Positions 49,248 through 57,017 of a stretch of 64,000 bases of DNA are shown here, piece after piece; position 1 is the stretch's first letter, and every line of letters begins with the position of its first letter. Origin of the DNA: Salinarimonas rosea DSM 21201. GTDB taxonomy: Bacteria; Pseudomonadota; Alphaproteobacteria; Rhizobiales; Beijerinckiaceae. The stretch lies in the NCBI RefSeq assembly GCF_000429045.1, contig NZ_AUBC01000010.1, positions 124,001-188,000 of the forward strand, written 5' to 3'. A program made the position numbers and the translations under genes. The notes under the pieces are model-generated. The model saw nothing but the letters and a program-made list of their open reading frames with translations, was not told where the DNA came from and did no database searches.

Positions 49248-49610
49248 TCACACCCGGCGAATCGACGCGTAGCGCGGCCGCGCGTCGGGCCCGTCCTGGC
49301 GGTCGATGCGCAGGCGGCGCACGCGCAGCTCGTCGATCGTCAGCGACTGGATGTGCCCCTGGCGCAGGCCCATGCGGTTGATCGCGAGCCGCGAGATCGC
49401 CAGCGCGCCGATGGCGAAGGCGCCGACGGCGAGCACGCCCACGGCGGCGGCGCCGACGCTCGCCGCCGCGAGACGGCGAGTGGGGGGCATGGCGTCGCGC
49501 GCGGAGCGCGCCGCGTGGCGCACCGCCACGCGGGCACGCGCGCCCTCGCGGCCGTTCTCGCGGTAGATGTCGTGGTAGCCGGGCGGGCCGTCCTCGAAGC
49601 GCGTCGCCAT
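49248..49610 (-). CDS. small membrane protein, stress-type
   Basis: 120 residues from ATG 49610 with AAGGAG ahead. After ~40 charged residues one long hydrophobic segment occurs (~45-75, with AAAVGVLAVGAFAIGALAIS), followed by a repeated RxxI-type pattern (SRLAINRMGLRQGHIQSLTI, then DELRVRRLRIDRQDG) that looks like a short beta-strand repeat similar to pentapeptide-like folds. No family recognised. Its EcfG-like promoter is at 49651-49676. Confidence 0.75.
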   Translation of the reverse strand: MATRFEDGPPGYHDIYRENGREGARARVAVRHAARSARDAMPPTRRLAAASVGAAAVGVLAVGAFAIGALAISRLAINRMGLRQGHIQSLTIDELRVRRLRIDRQDGPDARPRYASIRRV

Positions 49611-49650
49611 GGGTGCTCTCCTTCTCGCGTGTCGCGGGGTGTGACGCGAC

Positions 49651-49676
49651 AACGCTCGGAAGCCCACGGCCGTTCG
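49651..49676 (-). promoter_or_regulatory. EcfG-like promoter upstream of the 120-aa membrane protein
   Basis: Minus strand CGAAC-N17-CGTT, one mismatch from consensus, 40 bases before the start codon at 49610. Confidence 0.5.
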
Positions 49677-49681
49677 ACGGG

Positions 49682-50002
49682 TCAGGGCCGCTCGACCAGA
49701 GCGCGCGACCGCTCGCGCGCGGAGCCGCCGGCCCCGTGCGTCGCCCCGCGGCGCAGCCGCCGCAGCAGCAGGCCGAGGCCGTAGGCGACCTGCAGGACCG
49801 CGGCGAGGACGAGCGCGCGGCAGATCGTCGGGAAAGTGCCCGCTTCCGCCAGCGTGTCGGCGATCACCTGCGTCGCGAGGGCGAGGATGAGCCCGAGCGC
49901 GAAGGCGGGCAGGCCGAGCGTGCGGCCCGCCACGAGCCCCGCGAGGACGCCCCAGAGCGCTCCCGCCGCGAGAAGCCCGCCGTAGAGGAGCCCGACATCC
50001 AT
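49682..50002 (-). CDS. small membrane protein, 106 aa
   Basis: 106 residues with three hydrophobic helices (~3-24, ~32-52, ~60-82) and a basic Arg/Gly-rich tail. The glycines in GLLAAGALWGVLAGLVAG suggest tight helix packing. No family recognised. It lies between two stress-type genes and is divergent from the AI-2E transporter gene with 172 bases between the starts; no EcfG site of its own is evident, although a GGAAC occurs upstream without a -10. Confidence 0.7.
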   Translation of the reverse strand: MDVGLLYGGLLAAGALWGVLAGLVAGRTLGLPAFALGLILALATQVIADTLAEAGTFPTICRALVLAAVLQVAYGLGLLLRRLRRGATHGAGGSARERSRALVERP

Positions 50003-50101
50003 CGCCCGTCGCTCCCGATTCGTCCGCGGGTTCCAGCCGCGTCATGGCCGAGCTTACCAGAAGAGCTGCGACCTCGCGTCGCGATCCGCTCCGTTTCCTG
50101 T

Positions 50102-50127
50102 GGAACCGCGTCGTCAGCGGCGCCGTT
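50102..50127 (+). promoter_or_regulatory. EcfG promoter upstream of the AI-2E transporter, exact match
   Basis: GGAAC-N17-CGTT, exact consensus, with the -10 element 47 bases before the ATG at 50175. Confidence 0.7.
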
Positions 50128-50174
50128 CTCGCTCGAAATTCGAGGGTACGACGTACGTGGGAAAGGCCGCCGAC

Positions 50175-51365
50175 ATGCTGGAGCGGAGGCGGCCGGAGCC
50201 GCCGGGAGCACAGGAGGGTGCGCCGCGCACCCCGGAGACGCCGCGCCAGATCGTCGATGCACGGCTCACGCGCTCGGTGGCGTTCTCGATCCACGTCTGC
50301 GCCGTCGTGCTCGGGGCCGGGGCGCTCTACGTGGCGCAGGACCTCATCCTGCCGCTCGCGCTCGCCCTCGTCGTCACCCTGACGCTCAGCCCGATCGTGC
50401 GTCTGCTGGCGCGGCGCGGCATCCCCGCATGGCTCACGTCCCCGCTCCTGGTGGCGGCGCTCGCGGGCGCGCTCGCCCTGATCGCCTACACGCTCAGCTA
50501 TCCGCTCTCGGATTGGGTCGCCCGTGCCCCGCAGATCGGCTACGAGATCGAGCGGGAGCTGCGGGACCTGCGCTCGTCCTTCGCCGCCGTGGAGCAGGCG
50601 AGCGAGCGTGTCGACGCCATCACCGGCGGAGACGCCGAGCCGGGCGTCGAGGAGGTGGTCGTGCGCGAGGGCGGCTTCCTCGCCACCGCGTCCAGCGGCG
50701 TGCTGCGCGGGGCGGCGATCGTCGCCATCGCGGCGCTGCTGACGGCCTTCCTGCTCGCCTCGGGAGACCGCATCTACGAGCGCATCGTGCACGTGATGCC
50801 GACCTTCCACGACAAGCGCACGGCGGTGGAGATCGGGCGCGCCATCGAGCGCTCGATCTCGACCTATCTCCTCACGATCGCGCTCATCAACACCGGCCTC
50901 GGCATCGTCGTCGGCCTGCTGCTGTGGGCGGTGGGCATGCCGACGCCGGCCCTGTTCGGGGCGATGGCGACGCTCCTCAACTTCCTGCCCTACATCGGCG
51001 CGATCCTCGGCGTGGCGATCACGGCGGTGGTGGCGGTCGTCACCTTCGACGGCCTGGGCGCCACCCTGGCGCCGCCGCTCGTCTATCTCGCCTGCACGAC
51101 GCTCGAGGGCAACGTCGTCACGCCGCTCATCCTCGGGCGGCGCCTCGAGCTCAACGCGATCGCGATCCTGATCGGGGTCGCGGCGATGGGCTGGCTCTGG
51201 GGGGCGGTCGGCGTCTTCCTCGCGGTGCCGCTCCTCGTCGCGTTCAAGACCGTGTGCGACCACCTGCCGTCGTGGCACGTGCTCGGCGCCTTCCTCGGCG
51301 GATCGCTCACGCGTACGGCCGAGGACGCGCAGGCGCGATCGGATGCGCTCGGGGGAAAGGATTAA
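50175..51365 (+). CDS. AI-2E family transporter
   Basis: 396 residues from MLERRRPEPP (ATG 50175, AAAGG upstream); an in-frame ATG at 50100 overlaps the EcfG promoter and is rejected. Eight membrane helices in the pattern of the AI-2E (PerM/TqsA) family, with the conserved LPYIGAILGVAITAVVA and EGNVVTPLILGRRLELNAIAILI segments near the C-terminus. The family exports small molecules such as autoinducer-2 or acts as Na+/H+ antiporter; the substrate here is unknown. The exact EcfG promoter predicts induction under general stress. Confidence 0.93.
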   Translation: MLERRRPEPPGAQEGAPRTPETPRQIVDARLTRSVAFSIHVCAVVLGAGALYVAQDLILPLALALVVTLTLSPIVRLLARRGIPAWLTSPLLVAALAGALALIAYTLSYPLSDWVARAPQIGYEIERELRDLRSSFAAVEQASERVDAITGGDAEPGVEEVVVREGGFLATASSGVLRGAAIVAIAALLTAFLLASGDRIYERIVHVMPTFHDKRTAVEIGRAIERSISTYLLTIALINTGLGIVVGLLLWAVGMPTPALFGAMATLLNFLPYIGAILGVAITAVVAVVTFDGLGATLAPPLVYLACTTLEGNVVTPLILGRRLELNAIAILIGVAAMGWLWGAVGVFLAVPLLVAFKTVCDHLPSWHVLGAFLGGSLTRTAEDAQARSDALGGKD

Positions 51366-51416
51366 CGAACCGCTCACGTTCGGGGATTATCGTTCGGCCG
51401 CGAGCGGGAGGATGGC

Positions 51417-51707
51417 ATGAGCCGCGGCTGGGTGTACGAGGGCGCTGCGCCGAGCGACGAGAGGCGCCGCGAGATTCGCCGCACGATCGGCATTCCCAGC
51501 GTCGCCTACGACACGGCGCGCCGCCTGCGCTACGCCTGCACGGTCGTCGACATCTCGCAGCACGGCGCGCAGGTGCACTGCTCGAAGGCGGACGCGCTGC
51601 CCGACACCTTCGTGCTGCTCGTCAACGGCACCGATGCGATTCGCCGCGTGTGCGATGTCGTGCGCCGCAGCCCGACGCGGCTCGGCGTGCGTTTCCGCGG
51701 CCGCTGA
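51417..51707 (+). CDS. PilZ-like domain protein
   Basis: 96 residues. The RxxxR motif is in DERRREIRRT and the partner D/NxSxxG motif is VVDISQHGAQV, the two elements that bind cyclic di-GMP in PilZ domains. The rest forms a short beta-barrel (CDVVRRSPTRLGVRFRGR). It may act as a stand-alone c-di-GMP receptor. Located 51 bases after the AI-2E gene on the same strand, which might allow cotranscription. Confidence 0.82.
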   Translation: MSRGWVYEGAAPSDERRREIRRTIGIPSVAYDTARRLRYACTVVDISQHGAQVHCSKADALPDTFVLLVNGTDAIRRVCDVVRRSPTRLGVRFRGR

Positions 51708-51719
51708 CGGCGGACGCGC

Positions 51720-52064
51720 TCAGCGCGCGAGCGCGCTGCGGATCGCCTCGGCGAGCTGGGCCTGATCGTAGGGCTTGGGGAGGGTCGGCAGGCTCTCGCC
51801 GTCCGGCGCCGCCCCGTAGCCCGTGGCGAGGATCACCGGCAGCGCGGGCCGCTCGGCCCGCAGCGCCTTGGCGAGCTCGACGCCGCTCATCCCGGGCATC
51901 GACTGGTCGGTCACGACGAGGTCGAGATCGGGCCGTTCCGCCGCGATCGCCAGCGCTTCCTTGCCGGAATGGGCGGTGAGGACGGTGTGGCCGAGATCCT
52001 CGATCAGGTCGGCCGAGCCCATGGCCGTGAGGGCGTCGTCGTCGACGAGGAGGATGGTGGGCAT
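51720..52064 (-). CDS. single-domain response regulator
   Basis: 114 residues, one receiver domain only. Acidic pocket VDDD, phosphoacceptor Asp in VVTDQSMPGMSG, Thr in ILATGYG and Lys in LPKPYDQAQL. Such stand-alone receivers act as phosphate sinks or relay partners. It is encoded 100 bases downstream of the LOV histidine kinase on the same strand, which makes that kinase its likely partner, in the manner of LovK/LovR in Caulobacter. Confidence 0.92.
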   Translation of the reverse strand: MPTILLVDDDALTAMGSADLIEDLGHTVLTAHSGKEALAIAAERPDLDLVVTDQSMPGMSGVELAKALRAERPALPVILATGYGAAPDGESLPTLPKPYDQAQLAEAIRSALAR

Positions 52065-52164
52065 CGCAGGCGTACTCCAGGAACCGGCATCGGGACGAGC
52101 GCACGACAACGCTCCAGCTTGCCTTCGGGTCCAGCCCCGATGCGGCAATTCGGCGGGGGCGCGC

Positions 52165-53859
52165 TCAACCGACGCCGGTCGGCCCGTCCAGCACGCGGCG
52201 CACCATACGCACGAGCTCGGTGCGGCGATAGGGCTTGTCGAGGACGTCGAACTCGGTGCCCCCCGCGTCCTGGCGTTCCAGCGAGGCCTCGGCATAGCCC
52301 GTCGTCAGCAGGACCTTGAGCCGGGGCTGGCGGCGGCGCGCCTCGCGCGCGAGCATCACCCCGTTCATGCCGCCGGGCATGACGAGATCCGAGAACAGGA
52401 GGTCGACGTCCTCGGCGCCGTCGAGCACCTCGAGCGCCTCCGCGGCGTCGCCCGCCTTGAGCACGCGATAGCCGAAGTCCGCGAGGATGCTCTCCGCGAG
52501 ATCCGCCACCTCGGCGCGGTCGTCGACGACGAGGATCGTCTCCGTGCCGCCGTCCTGCTCGCGCAGGCGCACGCCGGTCGCGCCGCGCGGGCGGGCGGTG
52601 TCCGCGACGACGTCGCCGGTCGCCGCGGGGAAGTAGAGCCGCACGGTGGTGCCGTGGCCCACCTCGGAGTAGATCCGCGCGGCGCCGCCGGACTGGCGCA
52701 TGAAGCCGTAGACCATGGAGAGCCCCAGCCCGGTGCCCTTGCCCTCCTCCTTGGTCGTGAAGAAGGGGTCCATCACGCGCCGCGCCACTTCCGGCGGCAT
52801 GCCGACCCCCGTATCCGTGATCGCGATCATCGCGTAGCGTCCGGCGGGAATGTCGTCGAAGGCCGCCTCGTCGCCGGGCGCGATCTCGCGGTTGCGCGTG
52901 GAGAGCGTGACCTTGCCCCCTCCGGGCATCGCGTCGCGGGCGTTGATCAGCACGTTGAGGAGGGCGACTTCCGCCTGCACGACGTCGAGGCGCGCGTTCC
53001 AGAGATCGGGCGCGAGATCCATGGAGACGGTGACGGCGTCGCCCAGCGTGCGGTGCGCCATCTCGGAGAGCGTCTCGACGAGCTCGTTGGGGTCGACGAC
53101 CCGCCCCTCGAGCCGCTGCTTGCGGGCGAAGGCGAGGAGCTGCTGCGTCAGCGTCGCCGCGCGATCGGAGGCGATCCGGATCTGGGCGATCGCCCGCTCC
53201 ATGCGCGGCGGGCGCTCGGGCAGGAGGTCGAGCTGGTTGTCCAGGATCTCGGCGTAGCCGCTCACGACCTGGAGCAGGTTGTTGAAGTCGTGCGCGATGC
53301 CGCCGGTGAGCTGGCCCAGCGCCTCCATCTTCTGCGACTGGCGAAGCGCGTCCTCGGCGTCGCGCCGGCGTGTCACGTCGAGCTGGGAGGCGAAGAAGAA
53401 GACGAGCTCGCCGTCGTCGGCATAGACCGGCGAGATGAACAGCGCGTTCCAGAAGGCCGCACCGTTCTTGCGGTAGTTCAGGATCTCGACCGCGGTCTCG
53501 CGCCGCTCCTCCACGGCGAGCCGCACCTCCGCCACCACGTCGCGATCGGTCTCCGGCCCCTGCAGGAAGCGGCAGTTGCGGCCCACGATCTCCGCCATGG
53601 CGTAGCCGGTCATCTGCGAAAAGGCGCGGTTGCAGAAGACGATCGGGTTGTCCGGCTGGCGCGGATCGGTGACGACCATCGGCATGCGGGTCTTCTCGAC
53701 GGCGGCGAAGAAGATGTCCGAGTGCCGGTCCTGCACGCCCTCACCGCGCGCGTTGCCGCCGCGAGACAGCCGCGAGGTCTCGGCGCCCGCGCCGACACGA
53801 CCGTCGCTGGTGCTCGCGTCCGCGTGGAAGGGCTCGTCGCGCTCGTTCGTCGTGGTCAC
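52165..53859 (-). CDS. LOV-domain hybrid histidine kinase (blue-light sensor)
   Basis: 564 residues from a GTG at 53859 with GGAG 8 bases ahead. The LOV domain (~45-165) has GRNCRFLQG with the flavin-adduct Cys96, the NYRKNG flavin contacts and the FASQLDVT Gln. It should bind FMN and form a cysteinyl adduct in blue light. Kinase part: His190 in [11 protein letters not shown], HATPase with the N, G1 and G2 boxes ([38 protein letters not shown]). A C-terminal receiver (~445-560) has [15 protein letters not shown]. No membrane segments. The single receiver downstream (51720-52064) is probably part of the same system. Confidence 0.95.
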   Translation of the reverse strand: MTTTNERDEPFHADASTSDGRVGAGAETSRLSRGGNARGEGVQDRHSDIFFAAVEKTRMPMVVTDPRQPDNPIVFCNRAFSQMTGYAMAEIVGRNCRFLQGPETDRDVVAEVRLAVEERRETAVEILNYRKNGAAFWNALFISPVYADDGELVFFFASQLDVTRRRDAEDALRQSQKMEALGQLTGGIAHDFNNLLQVVSGYAEILDNQLDLLPERPPRMERAIAQIRIASDRAATLTQQLLAFARKQRLEGRVVDPNELVETLSEMAHRTLGDAVTVSMDLAPDLWNARLDVVQAEVALLNVLINARDAMPGGGKVTLSTRNREIAPGDEAAFDDIPAGRYAMIAITDTGVGMPPEVARRVMDPFFTTKEEGKGTGLGLSMVYGFMRQSGGAARIYSEVGHGTTVRLYFPAATGDVVADTARPRGATGVRLREQDGGTETILVVDDRAEVADLAESILADFGYRVLKAGDAAEALEVLDGAEDVDLLFSDLVMPGGMNGVMLAREARRRQPRLKVLLTTGYAEASLERQDAGGTEFDVLDKPYRRTELVRMVRRVLDGPTGVG

Positions 53860-54018
53860 TCGGGTCTCCGGCGAAGGAAGGGCCGCTTCCGCGAAGAAGC
53901 GACCCGATGTAGAGCTGCGGCGCAGGCCGCTCGTGAGGCGGCACACACATGCGCGCGCTGTAGATAGCGCCTCCGGGGCGGGTGTCGAGAGCGGCGGGCC
54001 GCTCCCTCCGGCGCCCGC

Positions 54019-54261
54019 TCAGCCGCCGCCGGGATCGGTGTCCACCCCCTTGCGTCGATGTCCGGGCAGGACGCCGGATCCCGGTGTCGCGTCGGGATTG
54101 GTGAGATCAGGAGAATCGTGGGGACCCGCGGGCGGCATCGGCCCGCGCCGGTGGCTCCCGGCCTTCTCCTGCGCGGGCGTCCGCGCGGGCGTGGCTTCGT
54201 CCCGCGGCTCGCTCTCGCGCCGCGGATCGGGGGTGCGGTCGCGGTCTTTCTCGTCGTTCAT
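54019..54261 (-). CDS. small hydrophilic protein, 80 aa
   Basis: 80 residues, starting MNDEKDRDRTPDPRRESEP. Rich in Asp, Arg, Pro, Gly and His, no hydrophobic core, so intrinsically disordered. Similar in style to the two small proteins at 4367-4923. Preceded by GGAGGG. An EcfG-like promoter lies only 24 bases upstream. No family recognised. Confidence 0.6.
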   Translation of the reverse strand: MNDEKDRDRTPDPRRESEPRDEATPARTPAQEKAGSHRRGPMPPAGPHDSPDLTNPDATPGSGVLPGHRRKGVDTDPGGG

Positions 54262-54285
54262 GGGACCCTCCGTGTCGCCAGGGAC

Positions 54286-54311
54286 AACGCCGAGGGACCC
54301 GGGTGCGTTCT
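54286..54311 (-). promoter_or_regulatory. EcfG-like promoter upstream of the 80-aa protein
   Basis: Minus strand AGAAC-N17-CGTT, one mismatch from the consensus, -10 element 24 bases before the start codon. It overlaps the 67-base gap behind the ACT-domain gene. Confidence 0.5.
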
Positions 54312-54328
54312 CGCGACCGGCGGCGGGC

Positions 54329-54850
54329 TCAGTCGGTCTCGCGCAGCACGATCTCCGCCATGATGTCGAGGCCGATCGCCTCGAGGTCCTCGCGCACGGC
54401 GCTCGCCGAGACGCCCTCGGGCAGGACGATGCGGGCCTTGGCCGAGAACAGCGCGTCTCCGGACATCGAGCCGGCGAACACCTCCGTCTCGAGCTCGTCG
54501 ATGCTCACCTTGCGCACTGCGAGCCGGTCGGCGATGTCGCGCACGATGCCGGGGTGATCCGCGCAGGTGAGCTCGAGCACGGCCGTCTGCCCCGCCGGCG
54601 GCGGCTCGGGCTCGGAGCGGCGTGCGAGCGCGGTGATGCCTTCCTCGGCGAGGCCGTCGAGCGCCGCCTCCAGCGCGGCCGCGGCCGCCTCGGGCAGCGA
54701 GACGCGCACGATGCCGGCGAAGGCGCCGCCGAGCCGTGCCATCGACGAATCGATCCAGTTGCCGCCCACCTCGGCGACCAGCGCCGAGAGCCGCTTGACC
54801 AGCCCCGGCCTGTCGCGGGCGATGACGCTGATGACCATCTCGACGCTCAC
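54329..54850 (-). CDS. tandem ACT-domain protein (GcvR-like)
   Basis: 173 residues with two ACT domains: ~1-80 (ISVIARDRPGLVKRLSALVA) and ~90-173 (LELTCADHPGIVRDIADRLA). This is the GcvR group, regulators of glycine cleavage in enterobacteria by contact with GcvA. A gcv operon is present in this window, but it is riboswitch controlled, no GcvA is seen, and the distance is 22 kb, so the GcvR role is uncertain. Amino acid binding is probable. Confidence 0.88.
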   Translation of the reverse strand: MSVEMVISVIARDRPGLVKRLSALVAEVGGNWIDSSMARLGGAFAGIVRVSLPEAAAAALEAALDGLAEEGITALARRSEPEPPPAGQTAVLELTCADHPGIVRDIADRLAVRKVSIDELETEVFAGSMSGDALFSAKARIVLPEGVSASAVREDLEAIGLDIMAEIVLRETD

Positions 54851-55064
54851 GCTCGCCTCCTCCCGGCGTTGTCTTTCGTCGAGACGAGCCCGCGGCGCGG
54901 GCCGCTGTCAAGCCGGGGCGGCGCGCATGCCCTCCAGCTTCGACCTGTTCTAATTACAAGCTGTTGATTTCAATGATGTTTTTCCTTGACCGCCGCGCTG
55001 CCTCCGGCAAGGTGGGCGGGAGCTTGGAGCCCGGGCCCTGAACCCGGCGGTCTGGAGAGCTGCG

Positions 55065-55589
55065 ATGATCCGAATGCCCGCCAATCCCGTGCGCGTGCCC
55101 ACCCACGCCGCGGTCCTGCCGCCTTCGACCGCCGTCGAGGCGGTGGAGGTCCCCTGCGAGGCGCCGTGCCCCCGCGCGGCGGCGATACCGCGCCGCGTGC
55201 CCGACGTCTGCCCGGATGCGGGCGCCCGTCTCGCCCTCGCCATCGCCCGCTACGTCGCCGGCGCCCGCGCCACGGGCGAGACCGATTGCATCGAGGCCGC
55301 CTTCGCCGAGGCCGAGGCGGCGCTTCCGCCCGAGAGCGCCGCGCTGCTCGTCGGCGCGCTGGCCGGGCTGGTGCGGGCGCTCGAGGCGCATGCGGGGCGC
55401 CCGCTCGCGGTGCTGCCGGCGTCCTGCTGCCGCGCGACCGCCGACGAGGTCGCGCTCCTCGCGCACGTCGCCCGCGCCCGGGCCGACGGTGCGGGCGCGG
55501 CCGAGGGCCGCGTGGCGCGCACCGCGGCCGCCGCGGCGGCGCTCCTCGGACCGGCGGAGCGGCCCCTCGCCTGCGGGAGGCCGTCGTGA
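55065..55589 (+). CDS. hypothetical Ala-rich protein, 174 aa
   Basis: 174 residues, Ala- and Arg-rich with eight cysteines (several as EAPCPRA, DVCPDAG, ASCCRATA), helical from ~65 onward. No recognised family. GAGAGCTGCG precedes the ATG. The upstream region 54950-55000 is AT-rich and may hold the promoter. Its stop codon overlaps the start of the next gene (GTGA), so the two are coupled. Confidence 0.65.
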   Translation: MIRMPANPVRVPTHAAVLPPSTAVEAVEVPCEAPCPRAAAIPRRVPDVCPDAGARLALAIARYVAGARATGETDCIEAAFAEAEAALPPESAALLVGALAGLVRALEAHAGRPLAVLPASCCRATADEVALLAHVARARADGAGAAEGRVARTAAAAAALLGPAERPLACGRPS

Positions 55590-55840
55590 TCGGCATCGAC
55601 GGCGTCTACACCCCCGCGGACCTCGCCGCCGCCCGGCGGCGCGCCCGCCTCGCCCGCGACAAGGCCGACCGCTATCGCGGCGGCTCCGCCCAGATGCGGC
55701 GCAAGCTCGAAGCCCGCGCCGCCATGGCGGAGACGGAGGCGAACCTGATCGCCTACGCCCTCGCGGAGGAGGCGCTAGCGCCGCCGGACGAGCCCGCCTC
55801 CGCCCCTCGCCGGCACGCGCCGCTTCACGCGGACGCGTGA
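55586..55840 (+). CDS. hypothetical protein, 84 aa, coupled to the preceding gene
   Basis: 84 residues from a GTG overlapping the previous stop, with GGGAGG 7 bases ahead. Starts VIGIDGVYTPADLAAARRRA; the first ~60 residues are a charged helix and the rest a Pro/Ala tail. No membrane segment and no known family. The overlap with its partner suggests that the two products act together. Function unknown. Confidence 0.65.
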   Translation: MIGIDGVYTPADLAAARRRARLARDKADRYRGGSAQMRRKLEARAAMAETEANLIAYALAEEALAPPDEPASAPRRHAPLHADA

Positions 55841-55888
55841 GCGCGTCGGACCCGGGAGCCTCGGCGCGGTCCCGCGCGTTGACGGCGC

Positions 55889-56272
55889 GTGTCGAACCAC
55901 GAGCGAGACCCCGAGACCGCCGCGGAGGCCTCCCGTCGCACCCGCGACGATCTGGCGGAGGACCGCACCCAGCTCGCCAACGACCGCACGCTCGCGGCCT
56001 GGTGGCGCACGGCCATGGCCGCGATCGCGGCGGCGATCGTCTTCCCGCGCCTGTTCTCCGACATCGAGCCGGACTGGCTGCTGCGCGCGGGTGCGAGCGG
56101 CCTCGCGCTCCTCGCCCTCGTCGTGCTCGCGCTCGGCTTCCGGCGCTACCGCGCAACGGCGGCGCGGATCGCGCCCGACCACGTCGCGCGGCTGTCGCGG
56201 GTCTCGCTCCTCCTCGGCACGGCGCTGCTCGCCGGCGTCGCGCTCCTGTCGGGCGCGCTCGCCTGGCTTTGA
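55889..56272 (+). CDS. DUF202 membrane protein
   Basis: 127 residues from a GTG start. Conserved N-terminal segment EDRTQLANDRTLAAWWRTAMA, then three membrane helices (~47-64, ~68-84, ~103-123). This is the DUF202/YidH family, small inner-membrane proteins of unknown function often found in stress or respiratory contexts. It is in the same direction as the two preceding unknown genes and convergent with the peroxiredoxin. Confidence 0.88.
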   Translation: MSNHERDPETAAEASRRTRDDLAEDRTQLANDRTLAAWWRTAMAAIAAAIVFPRLFSDIEPDWLLRAGASGLALLALVVLALGFRRYRATAARIAPDHVARLSRVSLLLGTALLAGVALLSGALAWL

Positions 56273-56304
56273 CGGCAGCGGTGCCGTACCGCGGAGGCGG
56301 CCGC

Positions 56305-56790
56305 TCAGAGCTGCGCCAGGAGCGCCTCGGCGCCCGACGCGTCCGCCTTGCCGGGCGCGTCCTCGACGTTGAGCGCTCGCACCACGCCGTCCTCGACGAT
56401 CATCGAATAGCGCTTCGAGCGCAGGCCGAGCCCGAAGCCCGACCCGTCGAGCTCGAGCCCGATCGCACGGGCGAAGTCGCCGTTGCCGTCGGCGACGAAC
56501 TCGAGCTTGCCGTCGGCCCCGAGCGACTTCTCCCAGGCGCCCATCACGAACGGATCGTTCACGGCGGTGACCACGATCGCGTCGACGCCCTTGGCCTTGA
56601 TGGCATCGGCGTGGGTGATGTAGCCGGGCACGTGGTTGAGCGTGCAGGTGGGGGTGTAGGCGCCGGGAACGGCGATCAGGACCACCTTGCGGCCCTCGAA
56701 CACCGCCTTCGACGGGCGCTCGACGGGACCCTCCGCCGTCATCGCGCGGAAGGTCACCTCTGGAAGGCGTTCGCCGACCTCGATCGTCAT
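56305..56790 (-). CDS. atypical 2-Cys/1-Cys peroxiredoxin (Prx5 type)
   Basis: 161 residues. The peroxidatic Cys is in VPGAYTPTCTLNHVPGY (Cys49), with the conserved Thr and the Arg of GLRSKRYSMIVEDGVV. The family reduces hydrogen peroxide and alkyl hydroperoxides with thioredoxin, glutaredoxin or glutathione. No second Cys is visible, so it acts as a 1-Cys enzyme. Length is normal for the group. Monocistronic. Confidence 0.94.
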   Translation of the reverse strand: MTIEVGERLPEVTFRAMTAEGPVERPSKAVFEGRKVVLIAVPGAYTPTCTLNHVPGYITHADAIKAKGVDAIVVTAVNDPFVMGAWEKSLGADGKLEFVADGNGDFARAIGLELDGSGFGLGLRSKRYSMIVEDGVVRALNVEDAPGKADASGAEALLAQL

Positions 56791-57017
56791 GGTACGTTGT
56801 CTCCGTGTGCGTTCGCCCGCTCGGGGCGGGCCGCGGGATAACTAGAGCATGCGGCGCGCACGCGCATGTCCCGCGAGGCGGATTTCTCGCCCGCGCGCGG
56901 ATTTCTCGCGCCCTCGCGATTCTCGCAGGATCGTGACCCGCATGCCCGCCTCGCGCGTATAGAACGGCGTGGCCCGCGCCGGAGGCGCGCCGCAGGACGA
57001 GCACGCCGGAGGACGCC

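Noticed and set aside
50002-50060. EcfG promoter for the 106-residue membrane protein
   Set aside because: A GGAAC is present on the minus strand, but no CGTT-like element is found at 16-17 bases.
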